A DNA stretch of 64,000 bases, taken from Streptomyces sp. NBC_00250 (GTDB lineage Bacteria > Actinomycetota > Actinomycetes > Streptomycetales > Streptomycetaceae). The translations under genes were made by a program, and so were the position numbers. The DNA lies in contig NZ_CP108088.1 of assembly GCF_036192275.1 (NCBI RefSeq), positions 3,349,501 to 3,413,500 of the forward strand, in the 5' to 3' direction. Of this stretch, positions 41,954 to 51,445 are shown in pieces. A model generated the notes under the pieces. It had not been told where the DNA came from and did not search any database. It was given only the letters and a program-made list of their open reading frames with translations. The stretch's first letter is position 1. Each line of letters opens with the position of its first letter.

Positions 41954-44146
41954 TCAGCCCTTGGCGTTCAGGTCGATCGTCTTGGTGCGTTCGGCCTTGG
42001 TCTTGCCGAGCAGCGCCTCGCGCATCACGGAGGCCACGTCGTCGGCGGAGACCTCGTGCTTGCTGCCGTCGGTCTCGGTGATCATGACGCCGGTGAAGGC
42101 GCCGTCGAGGAGCCGCTCGATCGCCTTCGTGTCGTAGACCTCGACCAGGCGGCCGTCGACGGCCTTCATGGAGAGGATCTGCGGCAGCGACCGCGCCGGG
42201 CCGAACTGGATCTCCCTGCCGCCCGCCCTGATGGTGATGCGGTCGGACATCGCGGGCGTCGCGAACTCCTTCATCGCCCGGTCCACCTCGGCCTTGCCGA
42301 CGCTCGGCTGGCGGTTCGTCACCGGCAGCTCGACCAGCTTGATCTGGCCGGTCTCCACCTGGGCGCGGAAGGCGTCCCGGACGGAGATCATCGAGCGCTG
42401 GACGTCGAGGCCCTTGCCGGGCTTGCCCTCGACGGGCGTCACCTTGTTCGGGGCGAACAGGATCGTGGCCTCGGTCGCCGACGCGGACGTGCCGGCCAGG
42501 TCGGTCAGGGTGACGGCGAGCTTCTCCTCGTCGACCGGGAAGACCGGCTTGGCGACCCGCTCGCCGCCGAAGAGGGAGCCGATGACCGACACCGGGTTGT
42601 AGTCGCTGCCCGCGGCGGCGCGGACGGTCTCCTGGCTGTCGAGCGCCAGGCCCGCCTTGTCCGGGGCCAGCTGGACCTTCTTGCCGCCGATGCCGAGCTG
42701 CAGCGGGGTCCCGGCGCGCTTGCCGAGAGCCGCGTCCAGCTTGTTGACGGCCTCCTCCTTCGTACCGCCGCCGATGTCCACGCCGAGGACGGTGGTCCCC
42801 TTCGGGACGTCGGAGTGGTTGAGGAGCAGCCCGGCGCCGTACGCGACGCCGGCGATGCCGACGACTCCGACGGCGACGAGGACCAGCTTGGAGCGGCCCT
42901 TCTTCGCCGGGGCGGCACGGTTGGGAGCCGGGGCGGGGCGCGGCGCGGGGGCCGGGGCCGTCTGCTCCTCGATGCGCGGGGTGAGGTTCGGGCGGGCCGC
43001 CTTCGGCGGGACGACGGGGATGCCGCTGGTGAGCGTGTCCCCGGAGACGTGGCCGCTGCCGTCGGCCGGCTTGCCCTGTCCGCCGGGTCCGCCCCGCCCG
43101 GGGGTGGGCGCGGGTGCCTGCGGGGTGAGGATCGCGGTGTCGTCGGACATGCGGGGGGCTCCGCCGGGGCCTCCGCCGGGGAACGGGGAGCCCGCGCCCT
43201 GGCCGGGGCCGCCCTGGCCGCCTCGTCCGCCCCGGCCCTGGAACGGGTCCGTACGCGGGCCGCCCAGGGAGGCAGTGCCGGTGACCGGGCCCGTCGTGGG
43301 ACCGGTCGGCGCGGCCGGGCCGCGGTACGCGGGCGTGCCGCCGGCCGGCGTCCCGGTGTACATCGGGGTTCCGGCGGCGGGCGTGCCGTCGTACATCGGC
43401 GAACCGCCGGCAGGCGTGCCGTCGTACATCGGCGTCCCGTTCGCGGGCGTACCGGTGTACATCGGCGTGCCACCCGCAGGCGTGCCCGTGTACATCGGTG
43501 TGCCGCCCGCAGGCGTGCCGCTCTCGTACAGCGGGTTGCCCGCGGTGGGCCTGCCCGGGGTGACCGGGCGGCTCGACGGGGTGTTGCCGACCGTCGGGAC
43601 GCCGGACGTCGCGGAGCCAGCGAAGCCCGTGCCCCGGTCGTCCGGTCCGGCGGCGGCCGGAGCGGGCTTCGGGGTCGGGGTGGGTGCCGGGGGCAGCGCG
43701 GGCGCGGGGGCCGGGCTCTGGGGCGCCGCCTTGCGGGGCGCGAACCAGTCGCTCGTCTCCTTCGCCTTCGGCGTCTCCTCGGCCTGCGGCGGCTCGGGGG
43801 CCGCGACCGGCTCCGGCTCCGGCTCCGCGGCGGGAGCGGGCTCCGGCGCGGGCTCCGGCGGCGGCGCGGGCGTCTCGTTGTTGACCGTGGTGCGGACCAC
43901 GACCGGCGGGATCGGACGCGAACCCGGGATGTTGATCCGGATCCGGGTCGTCAGCGTCGTCTCGGTCTTGGGCTCCTCCGGCAGTGCGGGCGCGGCGGAA
44001 CTCTCCTCCGGCCCGTCCTGCGAGGGGTGGAGCGACGGATACTGGCGGGATCCGTACGGCGGTGTACCCGAGGGGTACGCGGCTCCACCGCGCCCCTGGG
44101 CGCCGGAGGACGAACTGTCAGTCTCTCGACCAGTTTCACGACTCAA
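41954..44146 (-). CDS. YoaR/VanW-type peptidoglycan-binding-like membrane protein
   Basis: A 730-residue protein. Residues 1-410 are cytoplasmic and disordered, Pro/Ala/Glu-rich, with six tandem 11-residue repeats of the type GTPAGGTPMYT (about 205-273). One membrane helix (about 418-443) is followed by an extracytoplasmic domain of the YoaR/PG_binding_4 kind: TTVLGVDIGGGTKEEAVNKL, then LAPDKAGLALD and FAPNKVTPVEGKPGKGLD. It is probably a wall-associated protein, L,D-transpeptidase-related by fold but with no catalytic Cys motif seen. The start is likely TTG 44146 behind GGGAG. Confidence 0.82.
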   Translation of the reverse strand: MSRETGRETDSSSSGAQGRGGAAYPSGTPPYGSRQYPSLHPSQDGPEESSAAPALPEEPKTETTLTTRIRINIPGSRPIPPVVVRTTVNNETPAPPPEPAPEPAPAAEPEPEPVAAPEPPQAEETPKAKETSDWFAPRKAAPQSPAPAPALPPAPTPTPKPAPAAAGPDDRGTGFAGSATSGVPTVGNTPSSRPVTPGRPTAGNPLYESGTPAGGTPMYTGTPAGGTPMYTGTPANGTPMYDGTPAGGSPMYDGTPAAGTPMYTGTPAGGTPAYRGPAAPTGPTTGPVTGTASLGGPRTDPFQGRGGRGGQGGPGQGAGSPFPGGGPGGAPRMSDDTAILTPQAPAPTPGRGGPGGQGKPADGSGHVSGDTLTSGIPVVPPKAARPNLTPRIEEQTAPAPAPRPAPAPNRAAPAKKGRSKLVLVAVGVVGIAGVAYGAGLLLNHSDVPKGTTVLGVDIGGGTKEEAVNKLDAALGKRAGTPLQLGIGGKKVQLAPDKAGLALDSQETVRAAAGSDYNPVSVIGSLFGGERVAKPVFPVDEEKLAVTLTDLAGTSASATEATILFAPNKVTPVEGKPGKGLDVQRSMISVRDAFRAQVETGQIKLVELPVTNRQPSVGKAEVDRAMKEFATPAMSDRITIRAGGREIQFGPARSLPQILSMKAVDGRLVEVYDTKAIERLLDGAFTGVMITETDGSKHEVSADDVASVMREALLGKTKAERTKTIDLNAKG
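43324..43533 (-). repeat. 33-bp tandem repeats encoding GTPAGGTPMYT
   Basis: Six consecutive 33-bp units, inside the YoaR-like gene. Differences are confined to G/N/A/S and T/D/R substitutions. The region may vary in copy number between strains. Confidence 0.85.
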
Positions 44147-44321
44147 AGCAGGATCTCCCGGTTGGCTCCACCGCCCGCTCTTGCTGATGCTCGTGTAACC
44201 CGGGCGGTTCGGCGGCGCGCACCACCATACTGGCCGCCGCCGTCTCGTACCTGATCCCCGGGGGACGGACGACGGGCAATCCGGCCGAAGTCAGGGCGTC
44301 CCCGGAGTCAAGTCGTCCTGT

Positions 44322-44729
44322 TCACGGGGTCGGTCGCGACAGCCGGGACAGCGTGGTGCACATCACAGCGATCGCCATTCCGCCGAAAAGGTACAGCAGC
44401 TCGCCGACGCCTCCGCCGAACACCCCGTCACCCTCGGGGCGTCCGAGGCTGAGCAGGATGACGGCGACCAGCCAGCCGACTCCGCCGACGGCCACGCCGA
44501 CCTGGGTGCCCGTCGCCCGCATTCCTCCGTAGAAGAGGCCCGCGGTCGCCAGGAGCGCGAGGATCAGGCCGAGGGGGAGCCAGGCGGCTTGGACGAGGGC
44601 GCCGGCCGTCCCTACGAGCACGCCGAGGACGGCCAGGCCCGCGTACCAGGCGATTCGGGCGTTGCGGGAGACGGTGGACGCGGCGGGCGCGGTCGGTGCG
44701 GTGGGCTTCGCGGGCGGCTTGGGACTCAT
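44322..44729 (-). CDS. DUF6113 family membrane protein
   Basis: A 135-residue protein with a Pro/Ala-rich N-terminus and four hydrophobic segments ([65 protein letters not shown]). It fits the actinobacterial family I know as DUF6113, found next to mshB. Its ATG overlaps the mshB stop by four bases, so it is translationally coupled. Function unknown; longer open frames upstream are read-through. Confidence 0.8.
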   Translation of the reverse strand: MSPKPPAKPTAPTAPAASTVSRNARIAWYAGLAVLGVLVGTAGALVQAAWLPLGLILALLATAGLFYGGMRATGTQVGVAVGGVGWLVAVILLSLGRPEGDGVFGGGVGELLYLFGGMAIAVMCTTLSRLSRPTP

Positions 44730-45616
44730 GCGGTCACCCCGGCGAAGAGGTCCGTCTCCCGGGTGCCCGCGGGGGCGCCCGGGACGCCCCGCACCAACTC
44801 GTAGTACTCCGTGGTGAAGATCGGCTGGCCCAGGTCGTTGGAGAGGGCGAAGAACGGACCGTCGACCGCGACTTGGGTGACGTGCGCGGCCATCGCCGCG
44901 CTCTTGCGGGCCGTGTGCTCGGGGCCCGCGTCGATCTCGGCGGTGATCCGGTCGTCGTCGACGACGCCGGGGACGTCGTCGATCGCGGCGACGGCCGGGA
45001 AGGCGGAGCCCTCGGCGCGCAGCCGGGCGAATCCGGCCTCGGCGACCGTGCGCGGGACCCGGTTCCAGTAGGTCTTCGCGATCGTGTGGGCCGGTCCCAG
45101 ATCGGGGCGGTAGGCGGGGTCGGCGGCCAGTTCGGCGGCGCGCGTGGCGACCCGGTGGGCCTGGATGTGGTCCGGGTGGCCGTAGCCGCCGTCGGGGTCG
45201 TAGGTGACGAGGACCTGCGGGCGGGTCTCCCTGATGACCTCGACGAGGTACGGGGCGGCGGTGTCGACGTCGGTGTTCCAGAAGGCGTTGTCGCGCTTGT
45301 TCTGCTCGGCGCCCATCATTCCGGAGTCGCGGAAGCGGCCCGGGCCACCGAGGAAGCGGTGGTCGGTGACGCCCAGCTCGGTCATCGCGGCGGCGAGTTC
45401 GCCGACGCGGTGGGGACCGAGCCGGTCCTCCCGGTCGGGGGCCAGATGGGCGAGCCCGGGCGGGATGACCTCGCCCTCCTCGCCGAGCGTGCAGGTGACG
45501 AGGGTGACGAGGGCGCCCTCGGCCGCGTACCTGGCCATGGTGGCGCCGTTGTTGATCGACTCGTCGTCCGGGTGCGCGTGCACGAGCAGCAGACGGCGGG
45601 CGGGGAGATCGGACAT
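44726..45616 (-). CDS. mshB: Mycothiol deacetylase MshB
   Basis: A 296-residue zinc deacetylase (LmbE/PIG-L family). The metal motif is VHAHPDDE (His15, Asp18), and [11 protein letters not shown] supplies the third ligand His. It removes acetyl from GlcNAc-myo-inositol, the second step of mycothiol synthesis; mycothiol is the main thiol of actinobacteria. ATG 45616 gives the standard length. The gene is followed by the coupled DUF6113 gene. In M. tuberculosis mshB (Rv1170) lies near fdxC, as here. Confidence 0.95.
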   Translation of the reverse strand: MSDLPARRLLLVHAHPDDESINNGATMARYAAEGALVTLVTCTLGEEGEVIPPGLAHLAPDREDRLGPHRVGELAAAMTELGVTDHRFLGGPGRFRDSGMMGAEQNKRDNAFWNTDVDTAAPYLVEVIRETRPQVLVTYDPDGGYGHPDHIQAHRVATRAAELAADPAYRPDLGPAHTIAKTYWNRVPRTVAEAGFARLRAEGSAFPAVAAIDDVPGVVDDDRITAEIDAGPEHTARKSAAMAAHVTQVAVDGPFFALSNDLGQPIFTTEYYELVRGVPGAPAGTRETDLFAGVTA

Positions 45617-45708
45617 GTCCCCACCCTACGAGGTCGGGGCACGGGAGCGACCGGACCGTGACCTCTCGTGCTGCACTCCCCGGGGCCACGGCCGCTTGGC
45701 CGCGGCCT

Positions 45709-45903
45709 TCAGAACTTGAGGCCGCCGACCATGTTCGCCACGTTCGTGGTGAGGGTGCTGATGGACGGGGCGATGGACGAGCTCGCCAGGTAGAAGCCCA
45801 GGAGCGCGCAGACCGCCGCATGTCCAGCCTTCAACCCGGATTTCCGGATCAGAAGGAAGACGACGATCGCCAGCAGCACCACCACGGAGATCGAGAGTGC
45901 CAC
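45709..45903 (-). CDS. Small membrane protein
   Basis: A 64-residue protein with two hydrophobic segments (ALSISVVVLLAIVVFLLI and AAVCALLGFYLASSSIA) separated by a basic loop RKSGLKAGH, ending TTNVANMVGGLKF. The start is GTG 45903 with AGGTG upstream. I recall similar small proteins in Streptomyces, annotated only as hypothetical. It stands alone upstream of mshB on the same strand. Confidence 0.72.
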   Translation of the reverse strand: MALSISVVVLLAIVVFLLIRKSGLKAGHAAVCALLGFYLASSSIAPSISTLTTNVANMVGGLKF

Positions 45904-46071
45904 GGCGGTTCACCTCCACACTTCTTCGGTCGGATATTCGAGTGGTTCGGTCGATCAGCATGTGCCAGAGGGCATGCCCGTCGGATGCATACCCACCTAG
46001 CGCTACGGATCATAACTATCCGTGCGGCCGCATCGATCGGCGGACGGAGGCACGAGGGGGGCGCACAGCGC

Positions 46072-46077
46072 TAGTTT
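46072..46077 (+). promoter_or_regulatory. -10 hexamer for the S9 peptidase gene
   Basis: TAGTTT, seven bases before ATG 46085, with no Shine-Dalgarno. A leaderless transcript is likely. Confidence 0.45.
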
Positions 46078-46084
46078 CAGCCGC

Positions 46085-48250
46085 ATGACCTCGTCTCGAC
46101 AGCAGCCGGCCACACCCTCGGCCGGACTCTCCTTTCCCCGCCAGCACGCCCGGACCCAGCGGTTCGGCCTGGGGGTTCCGCGTGCCTTCTCGGTCTCCCC
46201 GGACGGGGAGCGCGTCGTGTTCGTCAGGGCCGCGTCCGGTGTGGACCGTTCGCACCGGCTCTGGGTCCTCGACCTGCCCCGCGACGGCGGAGCGCCCGTG
46301 GAGCGGGTGGCGGCCGACCCCGAGGTGCTGCTCGCGGGCGCGGAGGAGGAGTTGTCGCCGCAGGAGCGGGCGCGCCGGGAGCGGAGCCGGGAGGGCTCGG
46401 CCGGCGTGGTGGCGTACGCGGTGGACGGGGCGGTGGAGTTGGCGGCCTTCGCCCTGTCGGGGCGGCTGTTCACGGCGGAGCTGCGTGCCGGGACGGCGCG
46501 GGAGCTGCCGGTGCCGGGGCCGGTGATCGACCCCCGTCCCTCGCCGGACGGACGCCTGGTGGCGTACGTGACGGGGGGCGCGCTGCGGGTGGTGGGCGCG
46601 GACGGTTCGGGCGATCGGGAACTGGCCGTTCCGGAAGACGCGCACGTCTCCTACGGATTGGCCGAATTCATCGCCTCGGAGGAGATGACCCGGGACCGAG
46701 GATTCTGGTGGTCCCCCGCCTCGGACCGGTTGCTCGTGGCCCGCGCCGACGACCGGGCGGTACGGCGCTGGTGGATCGCGGACCCGGCACATCCGGACCG
46801 GGAGCCGCAGCCGGTGGCGTACCCGTCGGCGGGTACGGCCAACGCGGACGTCCGGCTCTTCGTCATGGATCTCGCCGGATCCCGCACGGAGGTGGAGTGG
46901 GACCGGGAGCGGTATCCGTACCTCGCGCGCGTGCACTGGTCGGGGGCCGGGGCGCCGCTCCTCCTCGTCCAGTCGCGGGACCAGCGGGAGCAGTTGTTCC
47001 TGTCGGTGGACCCGGAGTCCGGGGAGACGACGACCGTGCGGGCGGAGCGGGATCCGGTGTGGCTGGAGCTGCTGCCGGGGGTCCCGGCGTGGGCGCCGGA
47101 CGGGCGGCTCGTACGACTCACGGACGAGGGTGGGGCCCGGGTGCTGGCGGTGGGCGACCAGGTGCTGACCGATGCCGCGCTGCACGTCAGGGCGGTGCTC
47201 GACATCGGGGCCGAGGACGTGCTCGTCTCGGCGTCGGCGGGCGTGGACGCGGCTCTCCCCGAGACGGGTGAGGTGCATGTGTACCGGGTGACGGGCCGGG
47301 GAGCGGAGCGGCTGTCCGAGGGTGTCGGTGTGCACGGTGCGGTGCGCTCCGGGGCGGTGACGGTCCTGGTGTCGGCGCGGCCGGACGCGCCGGGAAGCGT
47401 GGCGCGGGTGCTGCGGGACGGCGCACAGGTCGCGGTGGTGGCCTCGTACGCCCAGCAGCCGGTGATCGGTGCGCGGGTGCGGCTCACGGAGGCCGGGGTG
47501 CGGCGGATCCCGTGCGCGGTGCTGCTGCCCTCGGGGTACGAGGAGGGGGACGGTCCGCTGCCGGTCCTGATGGATCCGTACGGCGGTCCGCACGGGCCGC
47601 GGGTGCTCGCCGCGCACAACGCCCACCTCACCTCCCAGTGGTTCGCCGACCAGGGCTTCGCGGTGGTCGTGGCGGACGGGCGGGGCACGCCGGGCCGCTC
47701 CCCCGCCTGGGAGAAGGCGATCGCAGGGGACTTCGGGCCGACCCTCGACGATCAGGTGGACGCGCTCCAGGGCCTCGCCGGACGCTTCCCGCTGGACCTG
47801 GACCGGGTGGCGGTCCGGGGCTGGTCGTACGGCGGCTATCTGGCGGCGCGGGCGGTGCTGCGGCGGCCGGACGTCTTCCACGCGGCCGTGGTGGGGGCGC
47901 CGGTGACGGACTGGCGGCTGTACGACACCCATTACACGGAGCGGTACCTCGGCACCCCGCAGGACGATCCCGAGGTGTACGCGGCGCAGTCGCTGCTCAC
48001 CGACGACGGGCTCTCCGCGCCGGAGGTGCCCGCGCGGCCGATGATGATCGTCCACGGTCTCGCGGACGACAACGTGGTGGTCGCGCACGCGCTGCGGCTC
48101 TCCTCCGCGCTCCTCGCGGCGGGCCGGCCGCACGAGGTGCTGCCGCTGTCGGGGGTCACCCACATCACGCCGCAGGAGCAGGTCGCGGAGAACCTGCTCC
48201 TGCTCCAGGTGGACTTCCTGAAGCGGTCCCTGGGGGTGACGTCGGGCTGA
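46085..48250 (+). CDS. S9 family prolyl oligopeptidase/dipeptidyl peptidase IV-like
   Basis: A 721-residue cytoplasmic serine peptidase. The N-terminal beta-propeller (about 30-470) is of DPP-IV type, with the double-Glu loop FIASEEMTRDRGFWW that binds the substrate amino end. The C-terminal alpha/beta-hydrolase domain has GWSYGGY (nucleophile), the Asp in HGLADDNVV and the His in SGVTHITPQ. It probably releases N-terminal dipeptides. No signal peptide. The gene ends four bases before the convergent membrane protein gene. Confidence 0.93.
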   Translation: MTSSRQQPATPSAGLSFPRQHARTQRFGLGVPRAFSVSPDGERVVFVRAASGVDRSHRLWVLDLPRDGGAPVERVAADPEVLLAGAEEELSPQERARRERSREGSAGVVAYAVDGAVELAAFALSGRLFTAELRAGTARELPVPGPVIDPRPSPDGRLVAYVTGGALRVVGADGSGDRELAVPEDAHVSYGLAEFIASEEMTRDRGFWWSPASDRLLVARADDRAVRRWWIADPAHPDREPQPVAYPSAGTANADVRLFVMDLAGSRTEVEWDRERYPYLARVHWSGAGAPLLLVQSRDQREQLFLSVDPESGETTTVRAERDPVWLELLPGVPAWAPDGRLVRLTDEGGARVLAVGDQVLTDAALHVRAVLDIGAEDVLVSASAGVDAALPETGEVHVYRVTGRGAERLSEGVGVHGAVRSGAVTVLVSARPDAPGSVARVLRDGAQVAVVASYAQQPVIGARVRLTEAGVRRIPCAVLLPSGYEEGDGPLPVLMDPYGGPHGPRVLAAHNAHLTSQWFADQGFAVVVADGRGTPGRSPAWEKAIAGDFGPTLDDQVDALQGLAGRFPLDLDRVAVRGWSYGGYLAARAVLRRPDVFHAAVVGAPVTDWRLYDTHYTERYLGTPQDDPEVYAAQSLLTDDGLSAPEVPARPMMIVHGLADDNVVVAHALRLSSALLAAGRPHEVLPLSGVTHITPQEQVAENLLLLQVDFLKRSLGVTSG

Positions 48251-48254
48251 GGGG

Positions 48255-49217
48255 TCACCAGCCGGGCGGCGGCGGGTAGGGCGGGGCCGGGGGCATCATC
48301 CCGGTCGGCGGGTAGGGACCGGGCGCGGCGGCGGGGGCGCCGCGTCCGGCGAGGAGGACGAGCACCGCGATGCCCGCGAGCACCTCGAAGAAGGCGCTGA
48401 GGACGCCCAGCTGGTCGGCGGTCGGGATGTCCGGGAACTGGCCGACCAGTTCGTACCGGGTGGTCCGCGCGACCTCGGCGAGGCCGCCGATCGTCATGAC
48501 CACCCCGGCGAGCAGTCCGAAGGCCCGGCTGTGGCGGGCCCGTGCGAAGGCGGAGACGGCGGCGGTGCCGTACAGGGCGACGAGGGTCAGCGACAGCCAG
48601 CCGGGCGGGGGCGCGAGGACCGCCTTGATGACGGACCGGCCGCCGATGAACCGGTCGACGGTGATCTCCAGGGGCAGTTCGCCGGCCCAGTACAGCTCCC
48701 ACAGGGTCACGACGAGCGCGCCGACCGCGAGGAGGACTCCGGCGGCGACGGCGGGGCCGGTGCGCGGGCGGGTGGGGAGCGGCTCGTACGAGGCGGTGGC
48801 GGGGCGGCGGCCGACGGCCGCGGTGATGACCAGACCGGCGGCGAGGGCCAGTTCGAGGAGCGCGGTGACGAGGGCCCCGCTGTCGGGTGCCCAGAGGCCG
48901 GGCAGGCGCAGGGCGAGGGTGACGGCGCCGACGGCGGTGAGCGCGGAGGCCGCGTGCCGGGAGCGGACGGCGGCGACGACGGCGACCGCGGAGACGACGA
49001 GCAGCACGGGGTCGATCAGGGAGGTGGAGGACCGTCCCCGGATGAGGAAGTGGTGGTCTCCCGCCCAGTACCAGGCGAGGTCGACGGGTGAGCCGAGCGC
49101 GGCGAGGTCCTTGAGGATCCACACGGCGGTGATGAGGGCGAGCGCGGCGCAGAGCGCGGCGCCCGTGAGACGTGCCGGTCGTGTCACAGTCACGATTCCG
49201 ATACTCACGGTTGCCAT
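48255..49217 (-). CDS. Multipass membrane protein of unknown function
   Basis: A 320-residue protein with about seven to eight hydrophobic segments and a Pro-rich C-terminal tail (PPTGMMPPAPPYPPPPGW). No domain recognised. The start is uncertain: ATG 49217 is in frame with weak upstream signal, and GTG codons follow within 30 bases. It converges on the S9 peptidase gene. Its promoter must lie in the 160 bases shared with the end of the permease operon. Confidence 0.72.
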   Translation of the reverse strand: MATVSIGIVTVTRPARLTGAALCAALALITAVWILKDLAALGSPVDLAWYWAGDHHFLIRGRSSTSLIDPVLLVVSAVAVVAAVRSRHAASALTAVGAVTLALRLPGLWAPDSGALVTALLELALAAGLVITAAVGRRPATASYEPLPTRPRTGPAVAAGVLLAVGALVVTLWELYWAGELPLEITVDRFIGGRSVIKAVLAPPPGWLSLTLVALYGTAAVSAFARARHSRAFGLLAGVVMTIGGLAEVARTTRYELVGQFPDIPTADQLGVLSAFFEVLAGIAVLVLLAGRGAPAAAPGPYPPTGMMPPAPPYPPPPGW

Positions 49218-49259
49218 CAACCGAAACAAGCGATTCCGCGGAACCTGTGGGGCGCGTGC

Positions 49260-49295
49260 AACCGGCCGGGGCGACATGGTGCGCCCCGGCCGGTT
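49260..49295 (-). terminator. Terminator of the first oligopeptide permease operon
   Basis: A 14-bp perfect stem (AACCGGCCGGGGCG and complement) with an eight-base loop, 80 bases beyond the last operon stop. Confidence 0.8.
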
Positions 49296-49374
49296 CACGG
49301 CACCCGCACGGCCGTACGTTGTTCACCTTGGCGTGTCCGTATATCGGAACGGCTTCCGTCAAGTTGCCTGCGCG

Positions 49375-50463
49375 TTAAGGCGATTCGGGCTTCCTGAAGC
49401 CGTTCTGCGGAGGGGGTTCGGGTCCGTCCGTGTCGTCCTCCGAGGGGACGACGTGCTTCTCCTCGGCGAAGTGGCAGGCCGAGTCGTGTTTCGCCGGGCT
49501 GTCCGTGAGGCGGAAGACCGCGGGGACGGCCAGTTCGGGGACTTCCAGGGTGCAGCGTTCCTGGGCCTTCCAGCAGCGGGTGCGGAAGCGGCAGCCGGAG
49601 GGGATGTTCGCCGGGGAGGGGACGTCGCCGGTGATGATGATGCGTTCGCGGTGGGCGCGGGCCTCGGGGTCGGGGACCGGGACGGCGGAGAGGAGCGCCT
49701 GGGTGTAGGGGTGGGTCGGGTGATCGTAGATCTGCGCGTCGCTGCCGATCTCGACGATCCGGCCGAGGTACATGACGCCGACCCGGTCGGAGATGTGCCG
49801 GACGATCGACAGGTCGTGGGCGATGAAGACGTACGACAGGGAGAACTCGGACTGGAGGCTCGCGAGGAGGTTGACCACCTGCGCCTGGACGGAGACGTCG
49901 AGGGCGGAGACCGGCTCGTCGGCGACGATGATCTCGGGCTGGAGGGCGAGGCCGCGGGCGATGCCGATGCGCTGGCGCTGGCCGCCGGAGAACTGGTGCG
50001 GGTAGCGGTTGATGTACTCGGGGTTGAGGCCGACGACGTCCAGGAGGTCCTGGACCTTGCGGCGCCGGTCGCCCTTGGGGGCCACCTCGGGGTGGATCTC
50101 GTACGGCTCGCCGATGATGTCGCCGACGGTCATGCGCGGGTTGAGCGAGGTGTACGGGTCCTGGAAGACCATCTGGATGTTGCGGCGGACGGCCTTCAGG
50201 GCCTTCGGCGAGAGGGTGGTGATGTCGTCGCCCTTGTAGCGGATCGTGCCGGACGTCGGCCGCTCCAGGTTGACCAGCATCTTCGCGACCGTCGACTTGC
50301 CGCAGCCGGATTCGCCGACGATGCCGAGGGTCTCGCCGGCGGCGACGTCGAAGTCGACCCCGTCGACCGCCTTGACGGCGCCGACCTGCTTCTTGAAGAG
50401 GATGCCCTGGGTGAGCGGGTAGTGCTTGTGCAGGTCCCGGACTTCGAGAATCGCCTCAGCCAT
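49375..50463 (-). CDS. Oligopeptide ABC transporter ATPase (OppF/DppF type)
   Basis: A 362-residue ABC ATPase: Walker [11 protein letters not shown]-loop [17 protein letters not shown], signature [15 protein letters not shown], Walker [14 protein letters not shown]-loop FIAHDLSIV. The C-terminal extension carries four Cys ([24 protein letters not shown]), the cluster-like motif seen in peptide importers. A Pro/Glu tail follows. It overlaps the upstream ATPase gene by eight bases and is the last gene of the first operon. The near-twin at 60506 shares most of the ABC core word for word. Confidence 0.94.
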   Translation of the reverse strand: MAEAILEVRDLHKHYPLTQGILFKKQVGAVKAVDGVDFDVAAGETLGIVGESGCGKSTVAKMLVNLERPTSGTIRYKGDDITTLSPKALKAVRRNIQMVFQDPYTSLNPRMTVGDIIGEPYEIHPEVAPKGDRRRKVQDLLDVVGLNPEYINRYPHQFSGGQRQRIGIARGLALQPEIIVADEPVSALDVSVQAQVVNLLASLQSEFSLSYVFIAHDLSIVRHISDRVGVMYLGRIVEIGSDAQIYDHPTHPYTQALLSAVPVPDPEARAHRERIIITGDVPSPANIPSGCRFRTRCWKAQERCTLEVPELAVPAVFRLTDSPAKHDSACHFAEEKHVVPSEDDTDGPEPPPQNGFRKPESP

Positions 50464-51439
50464 GGAGGCACTCCTTCCAGAAGTGGCAGGCGCTGGCGCG
50501 CGGCACCGGGGAGTCGGTCACGTCGTACAGCGGGGGCACGTCGGTCCGGCAGACGTCCTGGGCCATGGGGCAGCGCGGGTTGAAGGCGCAGCCGGGCGGG
50601 ATGTTCAGCAGGTTGGGCGGCAGACCCTTGATCGCGTACAGCTCCTGGCCCTTCTGGTCCAGGCGCGGGATCGATTCGAGGAGGCCCTTGGTGTAGGGGT
50701 GGGCGGGCGCCTTGTAGATCTCGTGGACGGGGGCGCGTTCGACGATCCGGCCGGCGTACATGACGGCGATCTTGTCGGCGACGTCGGCGACGACGCCGAG
50801 GTCGTGGGTGATGAGGATGAGGCCCATGTTCAGCTCGCGCTGGAGCTCTGCGAGCAGGTCCATGACCTGGGCCTGGACGGTGACGTCGAGGGCGGTGGTG
50901 GGCTCGTCGGCGATGATCAGTTCGGGTTCGAGGGCGAGCGCCATCGCGATCATGATGCGCTGGCGCATGCCGCCGGAGAACTGGTGGGGGTACTGGCCGA
51001 CGCGTTCCTTGGCGGCGGGGATGCGGACCCGGTCCATCAGCTCGACGGCCTTGGCCCTGGAGTCCTTCCGCGACATGCCCTTGTGGACCTGGAACATCTC
51101 GCCGAGCTGGTCGCCGACGCTGACGACGGGGTTGAGGGAGGACAGCGCGTCCTGGAAGACCATCGCCATCTTGGCGCCGCGGATCTTGCGCCGTTCCTCC
51201 TCCTTGAGCTTCAGGAGGTCCTGGCCCTGGAAGAGGATCTCGCCCTGGGTGATCTTGCCCGGGGGGATGTCGAGAATGCCCATGACGGCCTGGGCGGTCA
51301 CGGACTTGCCGGAGCCGGACTCGCCGAGCACGGCCAGCGTCTCTCCGGCGTCGACGGAGTAGTCGACGCCGTTGACCGCCTTGGCGACCCCGTCCCGGGT
51401 GTGGAACTCCACGTGCAGGTCGCGCACTTCGAGCAGCAT
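50456..51439 (-). CDS. Oligopeptide ABC transporter ATPase (OppD/DppD type)
   Basis: A 327-residue ABC ATPase: Walker A GESGSGKSVT, Q-loop VFQDALSSLNPV, signature FSGGMRQRIMIAMAL, Walker B LIIADEPTTALDV, H-loop LITHDLGVVA. C-terminal Cys residues (PGCAFNPRCPMAQDVCR, SACHFWKE) resemble the Fe-S site reported in actinobacterial OppD. It pairs with the downstream ATPase to energise peptide uptake. The start is ATG 51439 right after the permease stop; the 3' end overlaps the next gene. Confidence 0.94.
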   Translation of the reverse strand: MLLEVRDLHVEFHTRDGVAKAVNGVDYSVDAGETLAVLGESGSGKSVTAQAVMGILDIPPGKITQGEILFQGQDLLKLKEEERRKIRGAKMAMVFQDALSSLNPVVSVGDQLGEMFQVHKGMSRKDSRAKAVELMDRVRIPAAKERVGQYPHQFSGGMRQRIMIAMALALEPELIIADEPTTALDVTVQAQVMDLLAELQRELNMGLILITHDLGVVADVADKIAVMYAGRIVERAPVHEIYKAPAHPYTKGLLESIPRLDQKGQELYAIKGLPPNLLNIPPGCAFNPRCPMAQDVCRTDVPPLYDVTDSPVPRASACHFWKECLHG

Positions 51440-51445
51440 GGGTCC

